Shown here piece after piece: positions 35,075 through 45,093 of a stretch of DNA of 64,000 nucleotides. Below the pieces are notes generated by a model that was given only the letters and a program-made list of their open reading frames with translations, was not told where the DNA came from and made no database searches. Position 1 is the stretch's first letter. Each line of letters starts with the position of its first letter. The DNA is from Lacinutrix jangbogonensis (GTDB lineage: Bacteria; Bacteroidota; Bacteroidia; Flavobacteriales; Flavobacteriaceae): positions 248,001 to 312,000 of the forward strand of contig NZ_JSWF01000028.1 in the NCBI RefSeq assembly GCF_000797445.1, written 5' to 3'. The position numbers and the translations under genes are program-made.

Positions 35075-36871
35075 TTAATCATTCAACTTTAAAACTGCCA
35101 TAAACGCTTGTTGAGGTATTTCTACATTACCAACTTGACGCATACGTTTTTTACCTTTTTTCTGCTTCTCCAAAAGTTTACGTTTACGCGAAATATCTCC
35201 ACCATAACATTTTGCAGTAACATCTTTACGTAATGCTTTAACTGTTTCTCTGGCAATAATTTTTGCTCCAATTGCTGCTTGAATTGGAATATCGAATTGC
35301 TGACGTGGAATTAATTCTTTTAATTTCTCAGTCATTTTTTTACCAATATGGTGTGCGTTATCTGCATGTATAAGCGCAGAAAGGGCATCTACTGGTTGTG
35401 CATTTAATAAAACATCTAAACGTACCAACTTCGATGTCTTCATACCTATTGGATGATAATCAAAAGAAGCATAACCTTTAGAAACCGTTTTTAATCTATC
35501 GTAGAAGTCAAAAACTATTTCTGCCAAAGGCATTTCGAAAGTAAGCTCAACACGAACAGGAGTTAAGTAGGTTTGATTAGTAATCATTCCACGTTTCTCA
35601 ATACACAAACTCATAACGTTACCAACAAAATCGGCTTTCGTAATTATTGTAGCTTTAATATAAGGTTCTTCAACCCGATTAATCATTGTTGGTTCTGGTA
35701 AATCACTTGGGTTATTGACCACAAATGGTTCATCCGGATTTTTATTGGTGAAGGCATAGTACGACACGTTTGGTACAGTTGTAATAACCGTCATATCAAA
35801 CTCGCGCTCTAAACGTTCTTGTATAATTTCCATGTGCAGCATTCCTAAGAAACCACAACGGAAACCAAAACCTAAAGCGGCAGAGCTTTCAGGAGCAAAA
35901 ACTAAAGAGGCATCGTTTAACTGAAGCTTTTCCATAGAGTTTCTAAGCTCTTCGTAATCCTCTGTATCTACAGGGTAAATACCAGCAAAAACCATTGGTT
36001 TTACATCTTCGAAACCTTCAACGATATTGGTTGTTGGAGTATCAAAATCGGTAATAGTATCTCCAACCTTTACTTCTTTTGCTGTTTTAATTCCGGTAAT
36101 TAAATAACCAACATCACCTGTTTTTACACTTTGTTTTGCCACTTGCGTTAGTTTTAAAGTTCCAACTTCATCTGCAAAATAGTGATTATCTGTAGCGACA
36201 AATTTAATTTTTTGTCCTTTTTTTATTTCACCATTAAAAACTCTAAAGTACGTTTCAATACCTCTAAAAGTATTGTAAACTGAATCGAAAATTAAAGCCT
36301 GCAAAGGTGCATCTGGATCTCCTTTTGGAGCTGGAACACGTTTAATAATAGCTTCTAAAATATTTTCGACACCAAAACCAGTTTTTCCACTAGCATGTAT
36401 TACTTCTTCTGGTTCACAACCTAAAAGATCTACAATATCGTCTGTTACTTCTTCTGGATTTGCACTTGGTAAATCGATTTTATTTAAAACAGGAATAATT
36501 TCTAAATCGTTCTCTAGTGCTAAATATAAATTAGAAATGGTTTGTGCCTGTATGCTTTGCGCTGCATCGACGATTAATAAAGCACCTTCGCAGGCCGCAA
36601 TAGATCGCGAGACTTCGTAAGAGAAATCTACATGGCCGGGAGTATCAATTAGGTTTAAAACATACTCTTGACCTTCGTATGTATATTCCATTTGTATAGC
36701 GTGCGACTTAATGGTAATACCACGTTCGCGCTCTAAATCCATACTATCTAGAAGTTGTGCTTGCTGTTCACGAGCAGTTACAGAGCCAGTTGCATCGAGT
36801 AAACGATCGGCAAGTGTGCTTTTTCCGTGATCAATATGTGCAATAATGCAAAAATTTCTAATGTGCTTCAT
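35075..36871 (-). CDS. lepA: Elongation factor 4 (LepA)
   Basis: Ribosomal GTPase that rescues stalled or mistranslocated ribosomes. GTPase motifs are [15 protein letters not shown] near residue 8, [12 protein letters not shown] near 77 and NKIDLPSA near 131. The C-terminal unique domain ends [14 protein letters not shown], as in other LepA. At 598 residues it matches the family. The upstream TATATTTG on its strand is a good promoter element. Confidence 0.97.
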   Translation of the reverse strand: MKHIRNFCIIAHIDHGKSTLADRLLDATGSVTAREQQAQLLDSMDLERERGITIKSHAIQMEYTYEGQEYVLNLIDTPGHVDFSYEVSRSIAACEGALLIVDAAQSIQAQTISNLYLALENDLEIIPVLNKIDLPSANPEEVTDDIVDLLGCEPEEVIHASGKTGFGVENILEAIIKRVPAPKGDPDAPLQALIFDSVYNTFRGIETYFRVFNGEIKKGQKIKFVATDNHYFADEVGTLKLTQVAKQSVKTGDVGYLITGIKTAKEVKVGDTITDFDTPTTNIVEGFEDVKPMVFAGIYPVDTEDYEELRNSMEKLQLNDASLVFAPESSAALGFGFRCGFLGMLHMEIIQERLEREFDMTVITTVPNVSYYAFTNKNPDEPFVVNNPSDLPEPTMINRVEEPYIKATIITKADFVGNVMSLCIEKRGMITNQTYLTPVRVELTFEMPLAEIVFDFYDRLKTVSKGYASFDYHPIGMKTSKLVRLDVLLNAQPVDALSALIHADNAHHIGKKMTEKLKELIPRQQFDIPIQAAIGAKIIARETVKALRKDVTAKCYGGDISRKRKLLEKQKKGKKRMRQVGNVEIPQQAFMAVLKLND

Positions 36872-36904
36872 AATCTATCTTCTCTAATATATGATAAGAG
36901 TCTG

Positions 36905-36912
36905 CAAATATA
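36905..36912 (-). promoter_or_regulatory. -7 promoter element of lepA
   Basis: On the minus strand the bases read TATATTTG, matching TAnnTTTG, about 35 bases before the lepA start. No clear -33 TTTG is present. Confidence 0.5.
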
Positions 36913-37033
36913 AGGCATTTATTGGCGATTTTTTTAGTTTTTATTAGGCATAGTACTCATCAAAAATTTACGGCTTTTACCGTAATAAAAAACTAAAAAC
37001 AATGACTAACTTGCTTTTTTATTAATCCCATAA

Positions 37034-39475
37034 ATGAAATACTTTTTATACCTACTTATTTTTTTGTTTTCTTCGGAAATTATAGCACAGCAATTTACAA
37101 TTTCTGGGACTCTATTAGATGAAAATAATGAACCTATTGAATATGCCTACATATACCTTATGAAGGCTGTTATGGAAAGTGAGACTGAAACGGAACTAAT
37201 TGGAAACCCTGGTTATAAAAACCCAAAATGGTTTTCTACAGAAAAAGGAGGTTTTTTTAAATTTGATGGACTTGAATCAGGTGATTATAGAATCACAGCT
37301 AGTTTTATGGGTTTTGAAACAGAATCTAAAGATATTAAATTATTAAAGAACGATACAATAAAAATTATTCTAAAAGAAAATATCGAAGCGCTTGAAGAAG
37401 TAACACTTACATCAACCCAACCAACCCTAAAAAGAGAATCAGATAGACTTGTGTTTAACGTCGCCAATACAGCTTTAAGCGAAGGCAATTTATTAGAAGT
37501 ATTACGAAGCACACCAGGCGTTTTAATTCTCGACAACACTATTACAGTAAAAAACAGTACACCAACAGTGTATATAAACGATAGAAAAGTAAATCTCTCG
37601 GCTAGCGAAATTACCCAGCTTTTAGAAAATTCACCAGCAAACACTATTAAAAAGGTAGAGGTGATTACCAATCCACCGGCAAAATATGATGCAGAAAGTG
37701 GTGCTGTTTTAAACATTGTAATGAGTAGGAATTTAATCACAGGTTACCGTGGCAATCTTTTTAGTAATTACACGCAAGGCGTTTTTGGTAGATATAATGC
37801 TGGAGTTAATCAGTTTTATAAAACAAAAAAAATTAATCTGAATTTGAACTATAGTTTTACTAAAAGTAAAATTAATAGAGAGAATGACGATCGTGTAAAT
37901 TATCTTGATAATACTGGTGATTTAGACGAAAAATGGCAAACGAATAACAATAGAAATACGCGTTCGAACACACACAATGTGAATTTAAATTTCGATTACT
38001 TTATTGATAGCAAAAACACCTTAAGTTTTTCATCTAACGCCTTATTAGTGCCTTATTACCATTATAGAATTAATGGAAAAACCTTAGTTATAGATAATTT
38101 AAATGAGAGACTTTTTAACTTTGATGCCATTAATCGTTCCGAAGACGAGAAGTATAATTTAGGTTTCGATTTAGATTTTGTACATGGTTTTGAAAACGAA
38201 GCCACATTAGCTTTTAATGCCCATCTTACAGATTACGACTACCAAAGAAATCAAAACGTAAATAGTAATTATTTGTTTCCAGATGCTACTAATAATTACA
38301 GATCAGCATTTAACACTAATAATAATCAAGAGACTACTATTTTTACTTCTCAATTAGATTATACATTGCCTATTAACGACAGCTCAGAATTTGCTTTTGG
38401 AGTTAAAACATCTAACATAAAAACCGATAGCGACATTAAGCAATTTGATATAAACCAAACAACAGGAAGTAGCGTCTTAGATACTGCAAATACTAATGTT
38501 TACAATTACGAAGAGTCTATATTTGCAGCTTATTCGACTTTTAATAAATCTTGGAATAGGTGGGATTTTAATGGAGGTTTAAGAGTTGAACAAACCAAAG
38601 TCGACGGTTTGTCTGTTTCAAATAATGTAAAAAACACACAAGACTATTTCGAAGTTTTTCCAACGTTAAATTTAAGTCATCAAGTATCAGAAAACGCTAG
38701 CATCTATAGCAATTACAAACGCAGTATTTCCAGACCAAGTTATCAATTGTTAAATCCGTTTAACTTCTTTTTAAATGATAATACTGTTGTAACTGGAAAT
38801 CCGGTTTTAAAACCACAGCTCACAAATAAATTTTTATTAGGAACAGGATTGTACGATTTTTTAACGGTTGAAGTATTCTATAAAACAAATGATAATGTTA
38901 TTTTCGAAACACCAATTCAGGATAACACCACCAATATTATTACTTATGCACCACTAAATATTAATAAATCTAACGAATATGGATTAGATATTGAATTCTA
39001 TAAAAGTATAACAGAACGGTGGTTTTTATATGCCGCTAATTCGTTATCGAATACAGATGTCAAATTTAATTTGAACAACACCAATGTTGAAAAAAATAAG
39101 TGGTATAATTATTCGATATTAAGTACGGATTACAGCTTTTTAAAAGACAATAGTTTATCGGCAAACCTTACGATAACAAGAGTTGGAGCAAATATTATTG
39201 GCTTACAAACCATTGACACACGCGTGGTTTCAGATTTATCAATTAGAAAACAACTATTTAATAAAAAAGGAACGCTGTCTTTAGCTATTGCAGATGTGTT
39301 TAACAAACAAGATTATGGTGTAACCAATAGGTACTTAAATCAAGATAGTTATACGTTTAACAATGAAGATACGCGTTATATAAAATTAGGGTTTAGTTAT
39401 AAGTTTGGTAATACTACACTTGAAACTAATGAAAGAACAAAGGAGCTTATAGAGCGTGATCGTTTAGAGAAATAG
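37034..39475 (+). CDS. TonB-dependent-receptor-like outer-membrane beta-barrel protein
   Basis: Signal peptide to about residue 19 (IIAQ), then a carboxypeptidase-regulatory-like beta-sandwich (20-110, ISGTLLDENNEPIEYAYIYL). A plug-like segment follows (110-230; LRSTPGVLILDNTITVKNSTPTVYIND is its core), then a large barrel with aromatic strands to the C-terminus. It matches the OMP beta-barrel_3 group, whose ligands are usually unknown. No TonB box is obvious. There is no SusD-like partner nearby, so it is not a classical polysaccharide locus. A weak inverted repeat (AATTCCTT/AAGGAATT) follows the stop. Confidence 0.88.
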   Translation: MKYFLYLLIFLFSSEIIAQQFTISGTLLDENNEPIEYAYIYLMKAVMESETETELIGNPGYKNPKWFSTEKGGFFKFDGLESGDYRITASFMGFETESKDIKLLKNDTIKIILKENIEALEEVTLTSTQPTLKRESDRLVFNVANTALSEGNLLEVLRSTPGVLILDNTITVKNSTPTVYINDRKVNLSASEITQLLENSPANTIKKVEVITNPPAKYDAESGAVLNIVMSRNLITGYRGNLFSNYTQGVFGRYNAGVNQFYKTKKINLNLNYSFTKSKINRENDDRVNYLDNTGDLDEKWQTNNNRNTRSNTHNVNLNFDYFIDSKNTLSFSSNALLVPYYHYRINGKTLVIDNLNERLFNFDAINRSEDEKYNLGFDLDFVHGFENEATLAFNAHLTDYDYQRNQNVNSNYLFPDATNNYRSAFNTNNNQETTIFTSQLDYTLPINDSSEFAFGVKTSNIKTDSDIKQFDINQTTGSSVLDTANTNVYNYEESIFAAYSTFNKSWNRWDFNGGLRVEQTKVDGLSVSNNVKNTQDYFEVFPTLNLSHQVSENASIYSNYKRSISRPSYQLLNPFNFFLNDNTVVTGNPVLKPQLTNKFLLGTGLYDFLTVEVFYKTNDNVIFETPIQDNTTNIITYAPLNINKSNEYGLDIEFYKSITERWFLYAANSLSNTDVKFNLNNTNVEKNKWYNYSILSTDYSFLKDNSLSANLTITRVGANIIGLQTIDTRVVSDLSIRKQLFNKKGTLSLAIADVFNKQDYGVTNRYLNQDSYTFNNEDTRYIKLGFSYKFGNTTLETNERTKELIERDRLEK

Positions 39476-39497
39476 AATTCCTTTTTTATAAGGAATT
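39476..39497. terminator. Possible weak terminator hairpin
   Basis: Stem AATTCCTT/AAGGAATT around a short T-rich loop lies between two convergent genes, but no T-run follows on either strand. It may only be a processing or pausing hairpin. Confidence 0.35.
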
Positions 39498-39500
39498 GGG

Positions 39501-40613
39501 CTAGTCCTGCCATTCAGCAATAAATAAGTTTGTATCACGTCCACCGCCATTATTCCTGTTAGAAGAAAAGGCTAGCTTTTTTCCATCGTTAGAAAACACA
39601 GGAAAAGCATCAAAAGTTTCACCATGAGTGACACGCTCTAAATTCTTCCCATCAATATCAATTAAGTATAAATTAAAAGGGAAACCACGTTCTGCTTCAA
39701 AGTTAGAAGAGAATAATATCTTTTTACCAGAAGGGTGAAAAAACGGACTCCAATTCGCGTTTCCTAAGTCGGTTAATTGACGTAAATCACCACCATCTGC
39801 ATTACAAATGTAAAGTTCCATATCTGTTGGTTCTACCAATCCTTGAGCTAATAAATCTTTATACTCTTTAATTTCTTTTTCAGTTTTTGGTCTAGAAGAT
39901 CTAAAGATAATTTTTGTGCCATCTGGTGAGAAAAACGCGCCTCCATCGTAGCCTAATTCATCTGTAATCTGCTTAACATCGCTGCCGTCTAAATTCATTG
40001 TGTAAAGCTCTAAATCTCCACTTCTAGTGGATGTAAAAACAATTTTATCTCCTTTTGGAGATACTGTTGGCTCGGCATCGTAACCTTTCTCGTTAGTTAA
40101 TTGCTTAACAATATTTCCTTCTAAATCAGCAACAAATATGTCGAACGTATCGTAAACGGGCCAGATGTATTTTCCATTTTTACGTAAAGGTGTATCTGGA
40201 CATTTTTCGTCGCCTAAATGTGTAGATGCATAAATAATATGTTTGTTGTCGGGTAAAAAATAGGAGCATGTTGTACGTCCTTTTCCTGTGCTTACCATTG
40301 GGGGTACAGTTCCATTAAAGGTCTCGTCTGCATGCATTAAAAACATTTGGTCACAGCTAACATTCCATTTTTCGTAGTTAGATTGAAATACAATTTGTTT
40401 ATCGTCGAAACTCCAATATGCTTCAGCATTATCACCACCAAAAGTAACTTGACGTAGCTCTTTAAAGTGCACTTCATCTGGATAGATTAAAGGATTCTTA
40501 TTGCTTGTTTTTTCTGAAGTTATTTCTGTTTTTTTGTCTTCAGTTTTAACTTCATTTTTACAAGAAAAAGAAATAAGAGTAATAAGTAATAAATTAAATA
40601 TACGTGTTTTCAT
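39501..40613 (-). CDS. PD40/TolB-like beta-propeller lipoprotein
   Basis: Start chosen at MKTRIFNLL, because the longer frame adds 17 polar residues before a clear lipoprotein signal (LISFSCKN). The body contains repeated WD40-like PD40 strands, such as SPKGDKIVFTS, SPDGTKIIFRS and HPSGKKILFSS, forming a beta-propeller. Similar proteins are found with TolB or with Bacteroidota surface proteins. Its ligand is unknown. It is transcribed convergently with the outer-membrane barrel gene and divergently from the M28 peptidase. Confidence 0.85.
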   Translation of the reverse strand: MKTRIFNLLLITLISFSCKNEVKTEDKKTEITSEKTSNKNPLIYPDEVHFKELRQVTFGGDNAEAYWSFDDKQIVFQSNYEKWNVSCDQMFLMHADETFNGTVPPMVSTGKGRTTCSYFLPDNKHIIYASTHLGDEKCPDTPLRKNGKYIWPVYDTFDIFVADLEGNIVKQLTNEKGYDAEPTVSPKGDKIVFTSTRSGDLELYTMNLDGSDVKQITDELGYDGGAFFSPDGTKIIFRSSRPKTEKEIKEYKDLLAQGLVEPTDMELYICNADGGDLRQLTDLGNANWSPFFHPSGKKILFSSNFEAERGFPFNLYLIDIDGKNLERVTHGETFDAFPVFSNDGKKLAFSSNRNNGGGRDTNLFIAEWQD

Positions 40614-40718
40614 AAGTCTATATTTATTGTTTTTTATGGTCACATGCTGTTTGCTATTAACCATTCGTTAAGGTGATTAATTTATAACATGCACGTTTCA
40701 TAACTGCTTAATATTGTC

Positions 40719-40726
40719 TAATTTTG
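40719..40726 (+). promoter_or_regulatory. -7 promoter element of the M28 peptidase gene
   Basis: TAATTTTG matches TAnnTTTG and lies 22 bases before the preferred ATG. The region also holds the divergent propeller gene leader. Confidence 0.5.
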
Positions 40727-40747
40727 TACAAAATTAATACTCTTATA

Positions 40748-41983
40748 ATGAAATACATAATCACTTCCCTTTTTTTAGTGTTTTTAACAGCTTGTAAAAC
40801 CGAAACAAAAGAAACAATTAAAACAGTTTCTATAAAAGACGACGTTACTTTTCTTGCCTCTGATGCTTTAGAAGGCCGACAAACAGGAAGTGATGGAGAG
40901 CAAAAAGCCGCGAAGTATATTGCTGAAAGGTTTCAAAGCATAGGCTTGCAAGAAAAAGGAACAAAAGGATATTTACAGACGTTTTCATTTCGTCCAAAAA
41001 CAGATCCGCATCAAAAAGTAAATTACACTGTAAAAGATGGCGATAGCACAATTACAGGAACAAATGTTATTGGGTTAATAGATAATAAAGCCGAAAACAC
41101 CATTATTATTGGCGCACATTACGATCATTTAGGTTTAGGTGCAGAAGGTTCGTTGCATAGAGGAGAAAAAGGAGCAATCCATAATGGAGCAGACGATAAC
41201 GCAAGTGGAGTAGCGGTACTTTTAAATTTAGCAGAAAGATTAAAAGCAATAAACACAAATAACAACTATTTATTTATGGCTTTTTCTGGTGAAGAAATGG
41301 GGTTATTAGGTTCTAATTACTTTGTAAAAAACCCAACTATCGATACTAAAAAAGTAAATTATATGATTAATATGGATATGGTTGGACGTTTAAAAGCAGA
41401 TACTACTTTAGCTGTTTATGGCGTTGGTACATCTCCAATTTTAAAGCAAACTGTAACCTCTAATAATTCTAAATTTAAAATAGTAGCCAAAGAATCTGGT
41501 GTTGGACCAAGTGATCATACAAGTTTTTATCATGCAGATATTCCTGTATTACACTTTTTTACTGGTCAGCATGAGGACTATCACAAGCCGAGTGATGATA
41601 CCGAAAAATTAAATTACGAAGGCATGCAAACCATTTCTAATTACATTTTAGAAATAATTACAGATCTTGATAATAATGGAAAGTTACCATTTAGAGAAAC
41701 AAAAAATGAAAGCGATTCTGTGCCAAAATTTGAAGTTGGCCTTGGTGTTACTCCAGACTATTTATACGATGGCGAAGGTATGCGAATAGATGGAACGCGA
41801 TCTGATACTCCAGCAACAAATGCAGGAATTCAAAAAGGAGATATTGTAATGAAAATTGGTGCTCAGGACATTACAGACATGATGAGTTATATGACCGCAT
41901 TATCAAGCTTTAAAAAAGGAGACACAACTAAAGTTACAGTAAAACGTGGTGAAGAATTGATTACCGTTGACTTGACTTTTTAA
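40748..41983 (+). CDS. M28 family zinc peptidase with PDZ domain, lipoprotein
   Basis: The start is placed at MKYIITSLF, since the longer in-frame start lies inside the promoter. Lipobox in LTACKTE. Zinc-site residues of the M28 family are visible: GAHYDHLG, ADDNASGVA, SGEEMGLLG, MDMVGRL and SDHTSFYH. A PDZ domain fills the last 80 residues (PATNAGIQKGDIVMKIG). Family members are aminopeptidases or carboxypeptidases. Periplasmic or surface peptide cleavage is inferred. About 411 residues, in the normal range. Confidence 0.9.
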   Translation: MKYIITSLFLVFLTACKTETKETIKTVSIKDDVTFLASDALEGRQTGSDGEQKAAKYIAERFQSIGLQEKGTKGYLQTFSFRPKTDPHQKVNYTVKDGDSTITGTNVIGLIDNKAENTIIIGAHYDHLGLGAEGSLHRGEKGAIHNGADDNASGVAVLLNLAERLKAINTNNNYLFMAFSGEEMGLLGSNYFVKNPTIDTKKVNYMINMDMVGRLKADTTLAVYGVGTSPILKQTVTSNNSKFKIVAKESGVGPSDHTSFYHADIPVLHFFTGQHEDYHKPSDDTEKLNYEGMQTISNYILEIITDLDNNGKLPFRETKNESDSVPKFEVGLGVTPDYLYDGEGMRIDGTRSDTPATNAGIQKGDIVMKIGAQDITDMMSYMTALSSFKKGDTTKVTVKRGEELITVDLTF

Positions 41984-42081
41984 TAAACATATATTTTAAT
42001 CCTTAAAGTTATTGAAATCAAAATATATTTTGATTGAAGATACTAGAGCGAAGCCTATAAACTGTATTGATAAACAGTATT

Positions 42082-42465
42082 ATGATAAAAACAAAAACCG
42101 ATTTCATAAACAAAATACACCTCATCATTTCGGTTTGCATAGTGGTTCCTACAGCTATTATATATGGTTTTAAACCTGAATTAAGTTTCGATATGTTTTT
42201 AGAAACTATAGATGAACATAATTTTTACAAAGCTGTTATGGGATTATATTTAGGATTCTCAACCTTATGGCTTTTAGGTATTTTTAAAGCACACTATCTC
42301 AAGATAGCAATGACTACTAATATTATTTTTATGTTAGGTTTGGGCTTTGGTAGAGTGGTTAGCATTCTTTTAGATGGTATTCCAACTTTTGGATATGTTT
42401 TTGGGGTAATTGCAGAACTTTTTTTAGGCTTTTACGGACTTTGGGTGTTAAAAAAACAGCGCTAA
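42082..42465 (+). CDS. DUF4345 family membrane protein
   Basis: Four transmembrane helices in about 127 residues. FNFYKAVMGLYLGFSTLW near residue 53 and LGLGFGRVVSILLDG near residue 90 are characteristic of DUF4345. The first in-frame start is TTG, but an ATG five codons later lies next to a good start context and is preferred. No function is known. It is followed 50 bases later by the SOUL gene. Confidence 0.83.
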   Translation: MIKTKTDFINKIHLIISVCIVVPTAIIYGFKPELSFDMFLETIDEHNFYKAVMGLYLGFSTLWLLGIFKAHYLKIAMTTNIIFMLGLGFGRVVSILLDGIPTFGYVFGVIAELFLGFYGLWVLKKQR

Positions 42466-42517
42466 AGTTTTGTAAAACGTAAACGGATGTTTCCGTTTTA
42501 CAACTAATTTTATACTT

Positions 42518-43108
42518 ATGAAAATGAAAACCATATTAATTATTTTAGGTGTTATTTTTGTAGCCTTTTTAATCTTTCAAGCCTATTTTATGTATGCGCA
42601 AAAAGATATTGAAATGCATCAATATAAAACGGTAAAAACTATTGATGATATAGAAATACGCAAATATGAATCCGCATTATTTACATCAATAAAATTACAA
42701 ACAAGCGATTACGATAAAGCAGGAACCGAAGGTTTTAACGCATTAGGAGGTTATATTTTTGGTAATAACGAAACCAAAGAAAATATTGCCATGACGTCTC
42801 CTGTAAACATGAGTCTCGAAGATTCTGTTACGATGCAGTTTATGGTGCCAAAACAATATAATAAAGAAGATTTACCCAAACCAAATCAATCAAATATTGA
42901 GTTTAAACAAATGCCAGAAAAAACAGTCGCTGCTATTAGTTTTGGTGGTTGGGCAGACAAAGAAAAAATAGAAAAATATAAAAGCTTGTTAAAAGAGACC
43001 TTAGATAAAAATAGTATTTCTTACACTAATAAGTTCTCCTTTTTAGGTTACAATGCGCCTTTCGAGGTTTTTAATAGAAAAAATGAAGTTATTGTAGAGT
43101 TAAAGTAA
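42518..43108 (+). CDS. SOUL family heme-binding protein
   Basis: A 196-residue protein with an N-terminal hydrophobic anchor (ILGVIFVAFLIFQAYF) and a SOUL domain. The family signatures are VKTIDDIEIRKYESALF near residue 40, NIAMTSPV near 88 and FMVPKQYNKEDLPKP near 108. SOUL proteins bind heme or tetrapyrroles in some members. The actual ligand here is not shown by sequence. A very strong terminator follows directly. Confidence 0.88.
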   Translation: MKMKTILIILGVIFVAFLIFQAYFMYAQKDIEMHQYKTVKTIDDIEIRKYESALFTSIKLQTSDYDKAGTEGFNALGGYIFGNNETKENIAMTSPVNMSLEDSVTMQFMVPKQYNKEDLPKPNQSNIEFKQMPEKTVAAISFGGWADKEKIEKYKSLLKETLDKNSISYTNKFSFLGYNAPFEVFNRKNEVIVELK

Positions 43109-43137
43109 AACCCTAACAAAGTGTTGTTAGGGTTTTT
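43109..43137 (+). terminator. Intrinsic terminator after the SOUL gene
   Basis: A stem AACCCTAACA/TTGTTAGGGTT with a short loop is followed by T5. It lies directly after the stop codon. Confidence 0.9.
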
Positions 43138-43170
43138 CAAACATTAAATTATAAGAAGTAATAAATTGAC

Positions 43171-43587
43171 TTATAGTCTAGAAGATTCATCACTAAAATT
43201 GGATGTAGTTTGTATAGTAGAACCATCGGTATTAAACATAATTGCTGCTGATCTTGCTCCTGTTTCAAGGTCAATGTCTAATATTACCCGATAAATAGTA
43301 ACATCTATTAAAGCAATACTATTACCAGGATCAGCACTTATACTATATTTTGTTGGAGGGATGTCCGACATAAAATCTAAATACCCTTTAATACCTAAGG
43401 GATGTAAAGTAATGTTTACAGGAGTACCATTAACAGATATTAATTTTGCTATTCCCATGTTCTTTTCAAAATCCCAAAGATAATTGTACTCACATACTGG
43501 GTTTTCTAAAACAGGTGTTCCTTGAAAGGCATTACTTAATACAACACTAAAAGTTGCATGTGACGCTGTGATAACTTGTTTTGACAT
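43171..43587 (-). CDS. Hypothetical protein, unknown family
   Basis: I do not recognise this gene. It encodes 138 residues with no leader or membrane helix. The composition suggests a compact beta-rich domain (many Thr, Ser, Ile, Val; SISADPGNSIALIDVTIY). There is no cysteine motif apart from a single Cys near residue 33. The start codon has a good AT-rich upstream region. It sits alone between the SOUL terminator and the dusB promoter. Real but of unknown function. Confidence 0.6.
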   Translation of the reverse strand: MSKQVITASHATFSVVLSNAFQGTPVLENPVCEYNYLWDFEKNMGIAKLISVNGTPVNITLHPLGIKGYLDFMSDIPPTKYSISADPGNSIALIDVTIYRVILDIDLETGARSAAIMFNTDGSTIQTTSNFSDESSRL

Positions 43588-43732
43588 ATTTTATTTGTTT
43601 TGTTAGTTCCAAAGATATGTCTGAATTTCAATCCGTTTTAACGTGTATATACTTATAACAAGAAAAGAGTATAAACACTTAACATTTATATTAAGTGCAA
43701 ATTACATTTTAGTATTCTTCATAAAAAAGTAT

Positions 43733-43740
43733 TAATTTTG
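43733..43740 (+). promoter_or_regulatory. -7 promoter element of dusB
   Basis: TAATTTTG matches TAnnTTTG and lies 18 bases before the TTG start of dusB, so the transcript leader is very short. Confidence 0.5.
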
Positions 43741-43757
43741 CCCAAAAATTAAACATC

Positions 43758-44753
43758 TTGGTAAAAATAGACACCATAGAACTTCCAGATTTCCCATTGC
43801 TTTTAGCACCAATGGAAGATGTTAGCGATCCACCTTTTCGTGCATTATGTAAAGAACAAGGCGCAGATGTTGTGTATACCGAGTTTGTAAGTAGTGAAGG
43901 CTTGATTCGTAATGCTGCGAAAAGCGTTATGAAACTTGATATTTATGAAAAGGAGCGACCTGTTGGCATTCAAATATTTGGAGCTAATATGGAAAGTATG
44001 CTAGAAACTATAGATATTGTAACTGCTTCTAAACCAGATATTATTGATATTAATTTTGGTTGTCCAGTAAAAAAAGTAGTAAGTAAAGGAGCAGGAGCAG
44101 GTATTTTAAAAGACATCTGTTTAATGGAACAGTTGACTGCCGAAATGGTTAAACGCACTATTATTCCAATTACTGTAAAAACACGTTTAGGCTGGGATGA
44201 CGATTCTATTAGAATTGTTGAGGTTGCCGAAAGATTGCAAGATGTAGGTTGTAAAGCTATTGCAATTCATGGTAGAACCAGAGCACAAATGTATAAAGGT
44301 GATGCAGATTGGAAACCCATTGCTGCAGTAAAAAATAACCCAAGAATGCATATTCCTGTATTTGGAAATGGAGATGTAACAACTCCAGAACGTGCAATGG
44401 AAATGCGAGATGATTATGGTTTAGACGGCTGCATGATTGGTAGAGCAACCATTGGTAATCCATGGTTTTTTAAACAAGTAAAACACTTTTTTGAAACAGG
44501 AGAACACTACAGACCAATTACTATGCAAGAGCGTGTAGAAGCTGCTCGTAGACACTTACAAATGGCTATTGATTGGAAAGGTGAAATTCTTGGTGTTTTT
44601 GAAACCAGAAGACACTACACAAATTACTTTAAAGGGATTCCACACTTCAAGGAGCACAGAATGAAAATGGTAACAAGTGACGCTTCTATAGATGTTTTTG
44701 CTGCTTTTGATGAGGTTTTACAGAAGTTTGGTGATTATGAGTTTATGGAATAG
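43758..44753 (+). CDS. dusB: tRNA-dihydrouridine synthase B, TTG start
   Basis: FMN-dependent enzyme that reduces specific uridines in tRNA. Signatures: LLLAPMEDVSDPPFRALC near residue 15, INFGCPVKKV near 97 and AIHGRTRAQMYKG near 173 are Dus motifs, with the catalytic Cys in GCPVKKV. The next in-frame ATG falls within the first strand of the TIM barrel (PMEDVSD), so the TTG is the real start. At 331 residues the length is standard. No binding-site Shine-Dalgarno is seen, as usual in this phylum. Confidence 0.94.
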   Translation: MVKIDTIELPDFPLLLAPMEDVSDPPFRALCKEQGADVVYTEFVSSEGLIRNAAKSVMKLDIYEKERPVGIQIFGANMESMLETIDIVTASKPDIIDINFGCPVKKVVSKGAGAGILKDICLMEQLTAEMVKRTIIPITVKTRLGWDDDSIRIVEVAERLQDVGCKAIAIHGRTRAQMYKGDADWKPIAAVKNNPRMHIPVFGNGDVTTPERAMEMRDDYGLDGCMIGRATIGNPWFFKQVKHFFETGEHYRPITMQERVEAARRHLQMAIDWKGEILGVFETRRHYTNYFKGIPHFKEHRMKMVTSDASIDVFAAFDEVLQKFGDYEFME

Positions 44754-45093
44754 AGAATTAAAACTCCAAAAAGCAATAACAATATTCCAATGCTCACAAA
44801 TTAATTTTACTAACGACTCTCTTTAGTTAAAGAGCGATGTGTTTTAATCTAATATTAAAAACGGAGCGTTTGTTAATTGCGGGAAGCTGCAACAAATATT
44901 AACCTTTTAAGTAAAAAAAATTTCGATTTAATAAAAGAACTTTGTAAGCACCCGCGAGAAGGATTGAACGGTCTGTTTGAGCTCCTCGTAGAGCGCAAGT
45001 AGTAAAATATTTATATTCACGATTTCATTTATTTAAAAGATAAACCAATGAGTAAAGCCTGCTTGCCTTTTTTAGGCAACTCGACCAAATAAT
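44754..45093. other. 340 bp gene-free region with a GC-richer block
   Basis: No ORF is supported. An unusual block (about 44950-45001) is much richer in GC than its surroundings, beginning GCACCCGCGAGAAGGATTGA and containing GAGCTCCTCGTAGAGCG. It resembles short GGATTGAA-containing intergenic repeats I know from flavobacterial genomes. The flanks are AT-rich and carry CTCTTTAGTTAAAGAG, an inverted repeat at about 44818. Its role is unknown. Confidence 0.45.

Noticed and set aside
37285-37740. 151-codon open frame antisense to the TonB-receptor-like gene
   Set aside because: Fully inside the real gene on the other strand, no leader or domain, typical shadow frame.
39501-40664. Longer N-terminus of the PD40 lipoprotein
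   Set aside because: The extra 17 residues are polar and would precede a complete lipoprotein signal, so the shorter start is used.
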